Shown here one piece after another: positions 13,158-24,003 of a DNA stretch of 64,000 nucleotides; the first letter of the stretch is position 1; every line of letters starts with the position of its first letter. The stretch comes from Mesorhabditis belari. Its lineage: Eukaryota > Nematoda > Chromadorea > Rhabditida > Rhabditidae. The notes below the pieces were generated by a model that had not been told where the DNA came from, searched no databases, and saw nothing but the letters and a program-made list of their open reading frames with translations. The stretch spans positions 5,003,001-5,067,000 of the forward strand of contig CAUEEP010000742.1 in NCBI GenBank assembly GCA_958450365.1, written 5' to 3'. The position numbers and the translations under genes were made by a program.

Positions 13158-16056
13158 TATATTGTTTTTTTAAAGTTTAGTTTAAACGGTTAATTCTACA
13201 AATGATTGCGATCTTGTACTCTTGTACTTGAGTCAAGTATTGATCTCTGTAGGAATGAGGTGAAGTGTGCGCGAGAAATGGGACTCCGCTCAACAAGTGA
13301 TCTCTTCTAGCTCTTAAGAGTGAAGCAGAATGATCATCTCGAATTTCATTTGGATATCATCATATTCTTGAGGACAACATCAAGTACTTCAAGGGGCATT
13401 TGGTGGTATAGATTTGTAATCAAGTTCGGTAAAAAGTCTACAATTTTGTAGCCAGCAAAGCTTAACAATGAGCTTAACAATGAGCTTAACATTCTCAAGC
13501 TCTTAAAAACCCACCCAGCTGTCCACTAATTACCTGATCTTTTGCAAGTCATTGCCCAACTTGTTACCCAACTCCGCACACTTTCCCATCTTTTCCCCAT
13601 TCTCACCAATTGAGCCCAGCCGGTTGCGCAACATGGCAAAACAATGGAATGAGCTAGGAAAAGGCCATCCCATACAATCCACACAATACAAAGATAATCA
13701 TCATTTTATGCCTTGACACCTTTCCTATCTTTTTTTTCTTTTCTTTTCTTTTCAATGACTCCTAGGGCTAATTGTTTGGAAGGATATTGAGTGGGAAAAG
13801 AATGGGATTATCTAGAGAGATCTGCACAGTGATAAACGATCTTGAGAACAACCGGATACGGGTTTTTCCTTTTCACAATGATTAGGGACCAAAAGAAAAA
13901 TTGAAAGGCAAAACTAATGATTCTGTCTAGATCTCATCCTCATTCTCCATTCTCGTTTCCATTTTCACCCACCTTTACCCAAACTTCAGCACTATTGTCG
14001 TGCGCTTTCTCAAATTGATGGCATTTAGCGATACAAAAGTTCTCATAGACTATCCATTGATGGTTGTATGAATGAAAGAAAACGAGGTCGTTCCCCCCTT
14101 TCCTCACTCATCACCAGCACTCTATTGTGATCTGGAAAGCCAAGAGAATAGGGGATGACTCTGATTTGTATCCTATTTAGAGTAAATGATCGACATCTAC
14201 AATTACTTTCCATAGATCTCACAAAGCACCTATTATTTGAGGGATTCAAGGAAATGGAGAACAAGACGATGGTAGAGAAGAGAAGAACAAGACGACGATA
14301 GAAAAGGACAAGTTATTGATGGCTAACAGCTCTTGATGGCTAACAGAGCTAACTTTGCGATCTCTTCTGACCTCTAACACTTGTCCATCTAAATCGTTTT
14401 CAACACCAGTTTTTTGTTTGCACAAGTGTCCATAATGAGCAAGAAAAAAAAACAGTGGTCAATGTGGGATCGATTTGCACGAGAAGAAGGAAAATCCATG
14501 GCTTTGGCATCCATGGATTTAGATCCATAGATTTAGATCCATAGATTTGAGTGGGTGTGATCTCTCTTCCCATATAATCTTCTCTCAAAAGCAAACAAAA
14601 CGACAACTGGGATAAGTGAAGTAAAAAAGAAAGAAGATAGGCATGTACAAATATACAAAAAGAGACGCTAACCATACTGTTACGCAATCGATGAGAGTGG
14701 ATAAATGAGAGGAGAACAGCTGTGGGTTGATTTCGAGCAGAGATTTTGAGCAGAGATTTTTGAGGCAATTGTATGATGTTTAGGACATTAGCTTGCTAGT
14801 TCTCATGCACTTTATAGCTTTTTAGTTTTTTAAATGCAAATTCGATAGGCCAATAAAAGAAGAACGAGAGAGAGCTCACTCTTAGAAAATAGCTTTAAAA
14901 AAACGATACCAAAAAAAGCTCCAAGTTCCAAGTTCTAAGAAAACCAAGACTTCTATAAACCTTCCTCTTCCGCAAACACTTTCTTTTTAGCCTTGATCTG
15001 TTTACCTTGTCTACAATCCTGATCTCTGCCCAAGTACCCAATTTGTGTACGGTAGGGATTGAGATTGGACACAAGATTCTTTCTACCACTAATCATCATA
15101 TAAATTTGACATGACCTGGATAAACTTCCGGTAATTTGAGAGCTCAGAAGAAGTTAGACTGAGAATTTGACTGAGACTGAGAATTAACTAGGGGTTTTTT
15201 TTAAAGGTTAACGTTTAAAGGTAACTAGGGGTAACTAGGGGCTTTTTAAAGGTTAAAGTTTAAAGGTAACTAGGGGCAACTAGGGATTTTTTTTAAAAAG
15301 GTTAACGTTAACGGCAAATAAAGATTGTAAAAAAGATCATTGATAAATACAAATTGTAAAAAAGATCACTGAATGATAGATTGGAGCAACTACCGTAAGC
15401 GGTCAGAAGGTGTAAATCTTGTTATGACCAGCTGATCATTGGTACTTCACATGCAAATTCGCATGTTTCCTTTTTATGAAGGGCCACTTTTAACGATTTG
15501 CGCGAAACATTTGGCGTCAGGTCACCGGAAATGAATGGAAGAATTGGAAAAGAGAAGAGATGCTTATGATTGGCTGTGATTTGTCACACTACTTCACTTT
15601 ATTTTCAACAATAAATCCATTTATAGCTTGTAAGAAGGAAAACCTCGACAACAAGTCCTTCAACAGAGTTGGAGAGTTGGAGAGTTGGAGTGATGGAGAG
15701 TTGGAGTGATGAAGAGATGGAGAGATTGAATCTCTTGTTGGGGATTAATAGTTAAATTGGCAGAAAGTAGATTTTAGATTTGACCTAAAGATTAAGGCCT
15801 TCGAAATCCCTTTTCAACATTATAATTGGATAAATTGTTTTCGCGATTAAACTTCTTTCTTTTTTAGCTTATTAAACCGCTTTACCAATCATCGTAGTTA
15901 AACTTGTAAAGTGTTTACTTTGAGGACACCTCACCTTAAATGGATAAGGAAAACGATGTGCACTACTTGAATCAACCGATACTTGACAGAAAAGGAAAGA
16001 TCGACACAAGGAAATGGTCTCTTTTCTGCCACTTGACATGACCTGCTCATTTCCTT
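13158..16056. other. Non-coding stretch with minor repeats
   Basis: Contains GAGCTTAACAAT repeats near 13465-13490, three imperfect copies of a GTAACTAGGGG...TTAAAG unit at 15180-15300, and a GGAGAGTTGGAGTGAT array at 15665-15720. No supported gene. The frames at 14043-14264, 14400-14768 and 14895-15089 have no domain. Confidence 0.45.
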
Positions 16057-16453
16057 TTGCCGTTTACCTCTCTCCCTCCATCACTTCTCCAATCGACCTC
16101 AAGAACTTGTGCATCTCAATGCGGGAGTCTATTCAGTGTATTTTGGCGGGCAACGATCGCTCGCTTTTGTTAGCATTAGAACAATTATTCCAAGTGTCAT
16201 TAGCGGTGTTTTTGATTTGATTGACCGTCATTGATTTAACCTTGAACTTTAGATTTAACCTATGTGGATAATTGAAACAATACAACCGATAGTTGGATGA
16301 TTTCAAAAACAGCGAGCGTCTCTAACACGAGCGAGCTCTAACAAAAGCGAGCGATCGTTGCCCACCAAAATACACTGAATAGACTCCCGCATTGAGATGC
16401 ACAAGTTCTTGAGGTCGATTGGAGAAGTGATGCAGGGAGAGAGGTAAACGGCA
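16057..16453. repeat. Inverted repeat, 117-bp arms
   Basis: Arms 16057-16173 and 16337-16453 are near-perfect reverse complements separated by about 163 bp. Both arms read as the same peptide outward (contains SPIDLKNLCISMRESIQCIL), so either a gene fragment was inverted-duplicated or this is a foldback element. No target duplication was found. Confidence 0.8.
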
Positions 16454-16967
16454 AACGGGATCTCAAAGTGTATCGTCTTTTGTGTTCGGTGTAATCTTTT
16501 CTGGCACAAGGATTTAGTACCTGAAAGGGTGTGTTTTTTGGGTGCAAGCATGCAAAAAAAAGAAGTCTGTCACACTTGATCTACCCTAATCCTTATCCTT
16601 CTGTACCAAAACATTTTCAAATCCGCTCATCGTTAGATGAAAGGCAAAAGAAATCTGAGCACATTTGTCTTCTAATCAAAGACTTGAAAAAGCCAAGAAA
16701 AGCCAACATTCTGGGTCACTTAGCCAAAAAAAAGAGCTGTAATTATTGAGCGGCCCGAAAAAAAGACAGTAATACGGTATTCACACTCATCTCGCTCATT
16801 CACATATTATTCTTTTACTCTTGTTAATGCTTGATTCTTTGAGAAAACCACCTGTCGATTAGAGAGAAAATTGGACAAATGAGAAAAGGGGAATGACCTC
16901 TGTTCTCTGAAAAGAAAAAGAATATGGGTAAAGCACCTGTTGAAGAGAAATATTCAAATGAGGGGCT

Positions 16968-17121
16968 ATAGAAGATTAAGGAAGATTTGTTTTATTAAAA
17001 TTTGTTTTTTTGTACTTGTTGATGAGCTTTTTGTGGATGTATCTTCTACTTTTGTGATGCTTAACCGATCTCCATAAGTGATCAACAAGTCGAGAACAAC
17101 ACCATTCGTCCAGCCAAAGTT
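16968..17121 (-). pseudogene. Duplicated last exon of the trehalase gene
   Basis: This block repeats the trehalase final exon and 3' flank (17574-17785). It encodes [20 protein letters not shown] identically, then diverges. The segment coding the hydrophobic C-terminal tail is missing and the frame runs to KKQILIKQI. The duplicated 3' flank (GGCTATAGAAGATTAAGGAA) lies on the left side. It is most likely a partial tandem duplication. It could serve as an alternative last exon giving a soluble, non-anchored enzyme, but a matching acceptor (TTTAG) is not present at the join. Confidence 0.7.
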
Positions 17122-17435
17122 TTAGCGTTTTTTTTTTGGTCATTTTGTATGGGAAATTTTGTGGTATCCTGCAGTTTGGAGCTCGTAACTCGACAACAAT
17201 GGTCTAGAACCAAAAACGAAGGGATAAGTTTTGTTTTAAAGACTCTTACGAACATTTTGATGCAAAAATCATCAAATTTGCTCAACTCTACAAAAAGTTA
17301 TAACATTTTTTAAAAAAGAAATGAGAAAATTTAAAAAATTCTCGATTGCACAATTGTTTTGTTCAAAAGAACAATGTAGCTATGTATCGTATTCACTCGA
17401 AAAAATTAAGGAATATGCAAAATAATAGCTCAAGT

Positions 17436-17512
17436 GCGCGGGAGAGCCGAACCAACAACCTTGGCGCGAGATTCACGTCGCGCGCCTTAGACCACTCGGC
17501 CACGGTTTCCCC
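17436..17512 (-). pseudogene. tRNA-like sequence (Ser/Leu type), degenerate
   Basis: On the minus strand an A-box-like TGGCCGAGTGG and a B-box-like GGTTCGGCTC sit about 45 nt apart, with a 6-bp GCGCGA/TCGCGC stem where the anticodon arm should be. The acceptor and T stems do not pair and the long variable arm expected for Ser/Leu is missing. It is flanked by a 40-bp direct repeat (GGTCTAGAACCAAAAACGAA near 17204 and 17514), so it probably arrived as part of a repeat. Confidence 0.5.
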
Positions 17513-17620
17513 AACAAGGGTCTAGAATCAAAAACGAAGTGATAAGTAGATAGATGAGTATATAGCCGGCTATAGAAGATTAAGGAAGATTTGTTTTATT
17601 AAAACTTTATTCTATACCAT

Positions 17621-20600
17621 TCATTGCACAGAAAGGAAAAGATAAACAAAAGAAATAAAAAATAAACTCAAAGAAGTACTTATTGATGAGCTTTTTGTGG
17701 ATGTATCTGTTTTAGTGATGCTTAACCGATCTCCATAAGTGATCAACAAGTCGAGAACAACACCATTCGTCCAGCCAAAGCCCACCTAAAAGTTTTTACT
17801 TTAAGTGATAAGAATCAAAATCAAATCAAAATCAGATCAAAATCAAATCAAAAGAGTTTTACTATAAGTTTTGTTTTTCAATTGCTTTTTAGTTTTAGTT
17901 TATATGCTGAACAGTTCGTTTTATCTATCTAATGACTGTAATTTTACCTGAACATCGTAAAGGCCACCGTGTCCAGGCTCAGGAATCACACCAGAGATGT
18001 CATACTAAAAACTCTCTGCTAAATAACTAGACACTTTTTTTTGATAGATTTACCAAAAGCTTTTACTCTTGCATAGTATTGTTTCTGTTATTGTTTTCCA
18101 AAAGTTTCTGTGCAATTTCTTAGTTTCTTCAATTTCTGAACATATTTATCCTTTCTTTTCAGTAAAATTTGATAAATATCCAATTGATATTTAACCTTGA
18201 TCATCTTATTTACAAAAAACACAATCTTTCCCCAATTCTCTTGCGTGAAAACATCGATAACTCTGCCTCTAATCTGTCTAATCGGTCTAATAGGTCGACC
18301 AGGGGAATGTGAGTGACTGAATTGAGTCTTGCCCTTGACGCGATCCATTAGCACTCGTTCACCGCAAGAAAATCGACAAGGATACGGTATGAAATGGCTT
18401 CATTTAGAGAGTCTCCTTTCACCAGATTAATGGTGAGTCTCTGATCGGCGATGAATACAGTAGACAAGACAAGACAACGATTAGGGAGAGGGTCAGCGGT
18501 TTCAGCAAAAAAGATTTCCTTTTTCAATCCCGAGATCGGTGAGAAATGAGGGAACACCAAGTGATACGACCTCGACTTGAGAGGGGACACTCCACAAAAT
18601 GGATACAAAATGGATACAAAATGGATGGGTGATCGCAAGAACCCGATAAATTGTAAATTTCAATTTTAGGGATTGAGTAGAAATCGGGAAAACAGTGGCT
18701 CAAGCAATAGTTAAGTAAATAAGTTCAAACTAACTTTTTCCCACATAGCTTTTGTCTTCATCCACGTCAAATAGTTGCCGATCACCCATTTCTCAGCCAA
18801 TAAGAACGCCTAAATCAAAAGAATTACAACCAAATCACCTAAACATGGTAATGTTTACTTTTTCACTTAAAACAAACCGCTTGTTGTGCTTCGGGATCAG
18901 ACGATTTCCTGAAACCCTCAATGACAATATGCTCGAGTGGAGACCATCCATTGGGGAAATCCCATTGCTCACCCGAGGGCTAGAATTGTTAAGGATTGCA
19001 AAGAGGGGTGGAAAACTTTATGAATAAATTAATGTGTTTACTTGCGACTAGCTTAATAAGGAAGAAAGTAGTGAAGGAATTGGCAAGAAAAAGTAGATTT
19101 CCGGAGAGGGGATTGAACCCCCGACCTGCTCTAACCATTGAGCAGGTAGTTTCCAGTCAGTTGCTCTAACCACTGAGCAGACAGTTTCCAGTCAGTTGCT
19201 CTAACCACTGAGCTATTCAGTTCCTTAACTTCCCAAGAGAAAGAGGGAAAGACAAAGGGAAAGGGAAAGGATAAGCTCAGTTCACAGAACTCACCACCAT
19301 CGATGTCGGCACTCCTTCCGGGAAATTCAAAACCGATTGATTCTAAAGCTTTTTTTGAACACTGATTTCATCTTATTACAATAAATTTCTCTATAATTTC
19401 TTTAAGATTTTCCAAACCAGCATATATTTGTAGACTCCATTCGGGAGATTCCCATTGAACAAATCATAAGCCTCGGCGAAGAGTGGAGCTGCTGTAGAGG
19501 CATAGAAGAATTTATCGTTTCTTCTAAATTAACTCAAATTACAAAATCTAGCTTAAGATGATTATTTATTAACTAACCTTTTCGTATCTAAATGATAATC
19601 AAAGAAAGCTTTCTGTTCTTTATCATAAAAGACAGCTTTAATCGCATCTCTCATCCTTGCCGCTCTCTCCTCGTACAACTTCATTTTCTCAGTGTTACCT
19701 GAATATGTTAATCATCATAAAGTAAACTTTCTACAATTCGTATAGTTTTATACTTTTTTTTTTTTCAATATATACAGTAGCGGACATAATTTTGGAAACT
19801 TTTGTTTTTTCTAAAAAAATTTTCTTAGTAAAATCTGATTCGGTATGTTTACTAGCGAAACTAGAACTTTTTGCAAAACTATTTCTTTTTAATGCATTTA
19901 TCTATAAACCTAGAGGACATAAACTTGGAAACTTTTATAAAAACCTTAAAATAATTAGTTAAAATAATTAGTAGAGGTTTAAAAAGATAAAAATAGAACA
20001 AAAAAGTAAGTAAACTTGAGGTTTTTATAAAAGTTTCCAAGTTTATGTCCTCTAGGTTTATAGATAAATGCATTAAAAAGAAATAGTTTTCAAAAAGTTC
20101 AGCAGTTCTGTTCAGCTCAGTTCAGTTCAGCAGTTCAGCAGCAGCAGTTCTGTCTATGGATTATTACGTGCTTTTTAGGTCTACATATTTTCGCTAGTAA
20201 ACATACCGACTCAGATTTTACTAAGAAAATTTTTTTAGTAAAAACAAAAGTTTCCAAAATTATGTCCGCTACTGTAACTCACCAATTTCTCTATAGAAAT
20301 ATCCAAGAAGTTTGAGATTCCAGTGAATAAACGAGTTCAAATCGACGGGAACAATCTAAAACAAAAATCTAAAACAAAAATCTAAAACAAAAATCTTATT
20401 TTTTCAGATAAAGTAAAGATTTCTTAGCAAGATTTCACAGCAAGTTCTCTCAGTTTTACCTCAGTTGTCTTAATGGTGTCCATTGAAATAGAATTGTTGT
20501 ACCAACGTGTCGAGAAATCCCAACCCGATTCAGCGGTAGCGGCAACGTTCTGGAAATGAAGGCTTTGCTAAAATCAGCTAAAATCTAGCTAAAATCAAAC

Positions 20601-23474
20601 AAATTTCTCAGATTATACAGCCAAAAATGATAAATTTCAATGCAAAAACGAAAAAAAATCAGCTTCCTTTCACCTGATAATAATTTTGTTTGTCCTTTTC
20701 CCCATTCATTTTCAGTGTCGCCGTGTAATCGTGAAGATATCCCTCTGGACGGGGAGTGTTGCTCGTCGGTCGATACTGATACAACATATACGATTGATTA
20801 TCCAAAATCACTGACACCTGAAATTTCACCCTAGAATTCGTATCTAGAACACAAAAACATTTCTATTATCATCCCAGAACTTGAGCTCTTTCTCCAATGT
20901 TTCAATGCTATCAGTGAGAAATTTGAGATCACCCGTTTTCTGATAATACTCAAACATCATTCCTGTCAAGAGGGGAGGTTGTGATCTAAAAAAAAAGATT
21001 TCATAAAGCTAAAGCTCATAAAGCTAAGGATATTGTCATGATTTCACCTCTGCAAGTAATACAACCGGCCTCCATTTGGCACAAAACCGTTTTGTTCAAC
21101 CATGTACAAGAGATTAGCGATCATGTTCTTTGCCGTCTGTTTCATGTCACTGGCCAAGAGACCCTAAAGCTTATGCTTATCAAAAAAAACTTGATGCAAG
21201 AGCTTTTCTATTAGGTTGGCGACATTGAAATTTCGTTTGCGTTTCTCTTTATGGATTTTAACACTGTGGATACTATTACCACCGCAATCTCTTCTGTTTT
21301 AAAGATATAATTATTGTGCTTTATTACGCGTCTTTTCTTTATTTCTAGTTGAAGAATTTTAATAAAAAAAACTTATAGATGCTAGATGACCTCAAAATAT
21401 CGACTTCGCATTTGTTGCTGTACGATTTCAAACATGAAAAAACAGCAACTGAATCGCATGAATCACTTTGTAACGTATTTGAGAAAGATGTTATCACTGT
21501 TCATCAATGTCAAAACTGGTTCAAAAGATTTCGAATGGGTGACGGAAGTCTGGAAGATCTGGGACGAGGACAAACGACGATTTGAAGCAGATAATCGAAA
21601 GTGACCCGATAAAGACTACTTATGAACTTGCGGAATATTTTAATTGTGATCATAAAACAACCGAAAACCATTTGCATGAATTGGGCAAGCTCAATAAAGC
21701 TGGAAAATGGATTCCACATTCACTAAGCGATGCAAGCAAAGCCATCAGAGTTCTTTGTTCGGGAAATTTGCTTAGAATTTCCAAGAATAGTGGATTTTGG
21801 GATTCAATTTTAACTGCTGATGAGAAATGGATTCATTATGACAATATTACAAGGAAAAGACATAGGCTTGACCCGGGTGAAATTCCAAAGACAATACCTA
21901 AACCGGATTTTCAGGGAAAGAAAGTTATGCTGTCGGTTTGGTGGAATACCCGAGGCCTGGTTCATTTCGAAGTGTTAATTTCTGGTCAGACTGTTGATGC
22001 AAATCTTTACGTTCAACAACTAGATCGCGTGAACGCGGTTCTTCGCTCAAAAGGACTTGATCCGACAACAGTGCGATTGTTACACAACAATGCTCGTCCT
22101 CACGTTGCCAAAATTACGCAAGAGAAGATTGAGCAATGGGGCTGGGAACTTTTAGTTCGTCCGCCTTATAGTCCAGATATTGCCCCGTCTGACTACCATT
22201 TCTTTCGAAGTATTCGGCATTCACTCGAAAGCCACAAGTTCCAGAACATTGACGACATCAAAAAATGGGTCTCTGCTTTCTTTCAATCAAAACCAGCACA
22301 ATTCTTTCAAGAGAGTATCCATAATTTGCGTTGAAGAAGGAAAAAATGTTATTGATAGCTGTGGGGAATAGATTCTTGATTAATTGTTTCTAGTTTATTT
22401 TTACGAATAAACTTGTTGCTGCAAAAAAACGAAATTTCAATGTCGCCAACCTAATAGATCTAAGATTACTAAACTTATTGCTTACACGGAACGTTTGATC
22501 AAAATTGTGATCACCGCTGTTCTAAGGGTCTTTCTTTAGACTCTTTTAGACTTTAGATTTAGAATAGATCCAAAAAACGGGTCAATTTTTGAAACTCCGG
22601 TATTCTATACAAAAAAAAGATAACCTTGACAATCCAGTAGGCGTCCCAATAGTAGAATTCCCTGAATCGGCCGCCTGGGATGATAAACTGATTCGGCACA
22701 TAGAGAAGAGAGAAACGATCCGGCTCATTTTTCACCTCATCTTTCATCTAGAAATCTCAAACTATAGAGAACTGGATTCCTTATTCAAATTCAATGAATG
22801 AAATCTTTCTAATCAACTCACTTGTCGACAAAGCGTTTTCCAAACATCGTTCAAATCATTGGCAAACTTTCGAAGATCCGGATCGTGAATCTTCTGAAAG
22901 TTTGGCGGATTCTCTTTCCAATCCTCTGGCTCACAAGTGTCCATTTCTGTGCCCGGTTCTCTAAATCAATTTTCTTAAATTATTAAAACAAAAACTATAT
23001 TATAGGACAATTAGAATTTAGATTTAGAATGCTTACGAGAAATATTCTTCAATAAAATCCTTCAATGCATCAATTGGGAGAGCATTTTCTGGAACGTTCC
23101 CAAAAGCTTTCTGGTAAGCGGCATTTGTCTCATCTGGGATTTGAATATGAAAGTTTTTTTAAAAGCACTTTTTATCAAATCATACCAGGTGTTTTCTTTA
23201 AAGGCATATCCACAAAATATTTCGAATCATTGTGTCCTAAAGCAGCCTGATTGTATTGAGCGGCTCTCAGGATTGGACCCGAACAATAGATAAACCTTGA
23301 AAATCATTTTTAACAAGCAGATTTTTAACAAACAGATTCTCTCTCAAAAAAAACTCACCAATTTTTCTTTCCTCCATTATTTTTCTCATCACACATATAA
23401 ATATCGTCATTTTGACTCAAAAAACCATTCAAAAATAATAGAAAAATTGAATTCAATAATAAATTATACTTCAT
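17621..23474 (-). CDS. tre: Trehalase (glycoside hydrolase 37), GPI-type tail
   Basis: Hydrolyses trehalose to two glucoses, probably at the cell surface. Spliced by hand into 17 exons in phase: 23474-23359, 23295-23186, 23133-23037, 22960-22822, 22747-22625, 21163-21048, 20985-20859, 20817-20674, 20549-20460, 20355-20283, 19698-19578, 19523-19418, 19342-19295, 18979-18878, 18809-18735, 18004-17948, 17785-17621 (602 aa). It starts with a signal peptide ([17 protein letters not shown]). Family signatures are [15 protein letters not shown] (178-192) and [11 protein letters not shown] (474-484). The expected acid is Asp335 in [10 protein letters not shown] and the expected base Glu528 in EKYD. 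The Gly-rich lid is [10 protein letters not shown] instead of the usual GGGGEY. The C-terminus is Ser-rich then hydrophobic ([14 protein letters not shown]), as in GPI-anchored trehalases. AATAAA lies just after the stop. The tre number cannot be assigned. Confidence 0.95.
18088..18638 (-). other. Two open frames inside trehalase intron 15
   Basis: The 730-bp intron between exons at 18735 and 18004 holds two overlapping minus-strand frames, 18638-18348 (96 codons) and 18354-18088 (88 codons), in different frames. The composition is less AT-rich than other introns. No domain was recognised and there is no sign of splicing to the trehalase exons. It could be a decayed mobile element or an unused cassette exon. 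Confidence 0.35.
19101..19224 (-). pseudogene. tRNA-like sequence with triplicated D/anticodon module
   Basis: Within trehalase intron 13. On the minus strand the module GCTCAGTGGTTAGAGCAACT + GACTGGAAACT occurs twice. A third, truncated copy (GCTCAATGGTTAGAGCAGG) runs directly into a good T arm (GGGGGTTCAATCCCC) and a 3' half TCTCCGG. The 5' acceptor half does not pair with it. So there are three A-box-like segments and one B box. It is not a functional tRNA; it looks like a tRNA gene whose 5' part was tandemly amplified by slippage or unequal exchange. Confidence 0.65.
19775..20274. mobile_element. 500-bp palindromic MITE with TA target
   Basis: Flanked by TA (19773-19774 and 20275-20276). 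Terminal repeats CAGTAGCGGACATAATTTTG are long and inverted, and an inner pair (AGGACATAAACTTGGAAACT and its complement) makes a second palindrome level, so nearly the whole element can fold. It has no coding content. The TA target and CAGT-type ends suggest a Tc1/mariner source. It lies in trehalase intron 10 and its right end is 6 nt inside the intron from the 5' splice site. Confidence 0.85.
21211..22454 (+). mobile_element. Mariner transposon, inactive copy
   Basis: A 1244-bp element in trehalase intron 5, opposite in strand to the gene. Ends TTAGGTTGGCGACATTGAAA are inverted and flanked by TA. It carries transposase in two frames: the N-terminal helix-turn-helix part at 21379-21585 ([20 protein letters not shown]) and the rest at 21582-22334 with [25 protein letters not shown] and [13 protein letters not shown]. 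Relative to the D,D34D triad, the first Asp (80) and third Asp (204) are present, but the middle one is Asn (169). A frameshift near 21578 separates the halves. Two independent lesions make it non-autonomous, although intact ends could still be mobilised in trans. Confidence 0.95.
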
Positions 23475-23506
23475 TGAAACTAAATTTTCTTATTTATTCG
23501 TTGATA

Positions 23507-24003
23507 CAGTACTGGAGAATGAAATATCATATTTGAAAAACGATTTTGTGTGTTCCATTTGCTTTACTTTCCTTTACTTACAAGCTTTCTAGTTTTCTAT
23601 TTACTCATCGAATTATCCAATGTTATTGTTTTTCTTGTTTCAATTTGATTCCCTTAAATCACTACTGGACAATAAAATATGATATTTGAAAAACGATCGT
23701 CACTTTCGCGCGCCTGTAACTCCCTTGTCTTTGAGTTTAAACTATTAGTGTTATACATTTTCTGAAAGCTCTTTTCAAGGGCTACACAATGGCAATATTA
23801 ATATTTAGAAATACGGTAAAGACAAGGGAGTTACAGACGCGCGAAAGTGAGGTTCTTTTTTCAAATATCATATTTCATTGTCCAGTAGTGTATTTAAGGG
23901 AATCAAATTGAAACAAGAAAAACAATAACATTGGAGAATTCGATGAGTAAATAGAAAACTAGAAAACTTGTAAGTAAAAGCAAAGTAAAGCAAATGGAAC
24001 ACA
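23507..24003. mobile_element. Nested palindromic MITEs upstream of trehalase
   Basis: The inner element at about 23661-23890 has ends CTACTGGACAATAAAATATG / CATATTTCATTGTCCAGTAG and GC-rich inner arms (CACTTTCGCGCG). A second copy is at 58271-58502. It sits exactly at the centre of a larger inverted repeat with arms 23546-23660 and 23891-24003 (TGTGTTCCATTTGCTTTACT). To its left, at 23507-23545, is a further copy of the same terminal sequence (TACTGGAGAATGAAATATCA). The cluster begins about 33 bp upstream of the trehalase start codon, so it occupies the promoter-proximal region. Confidence 0.8.
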
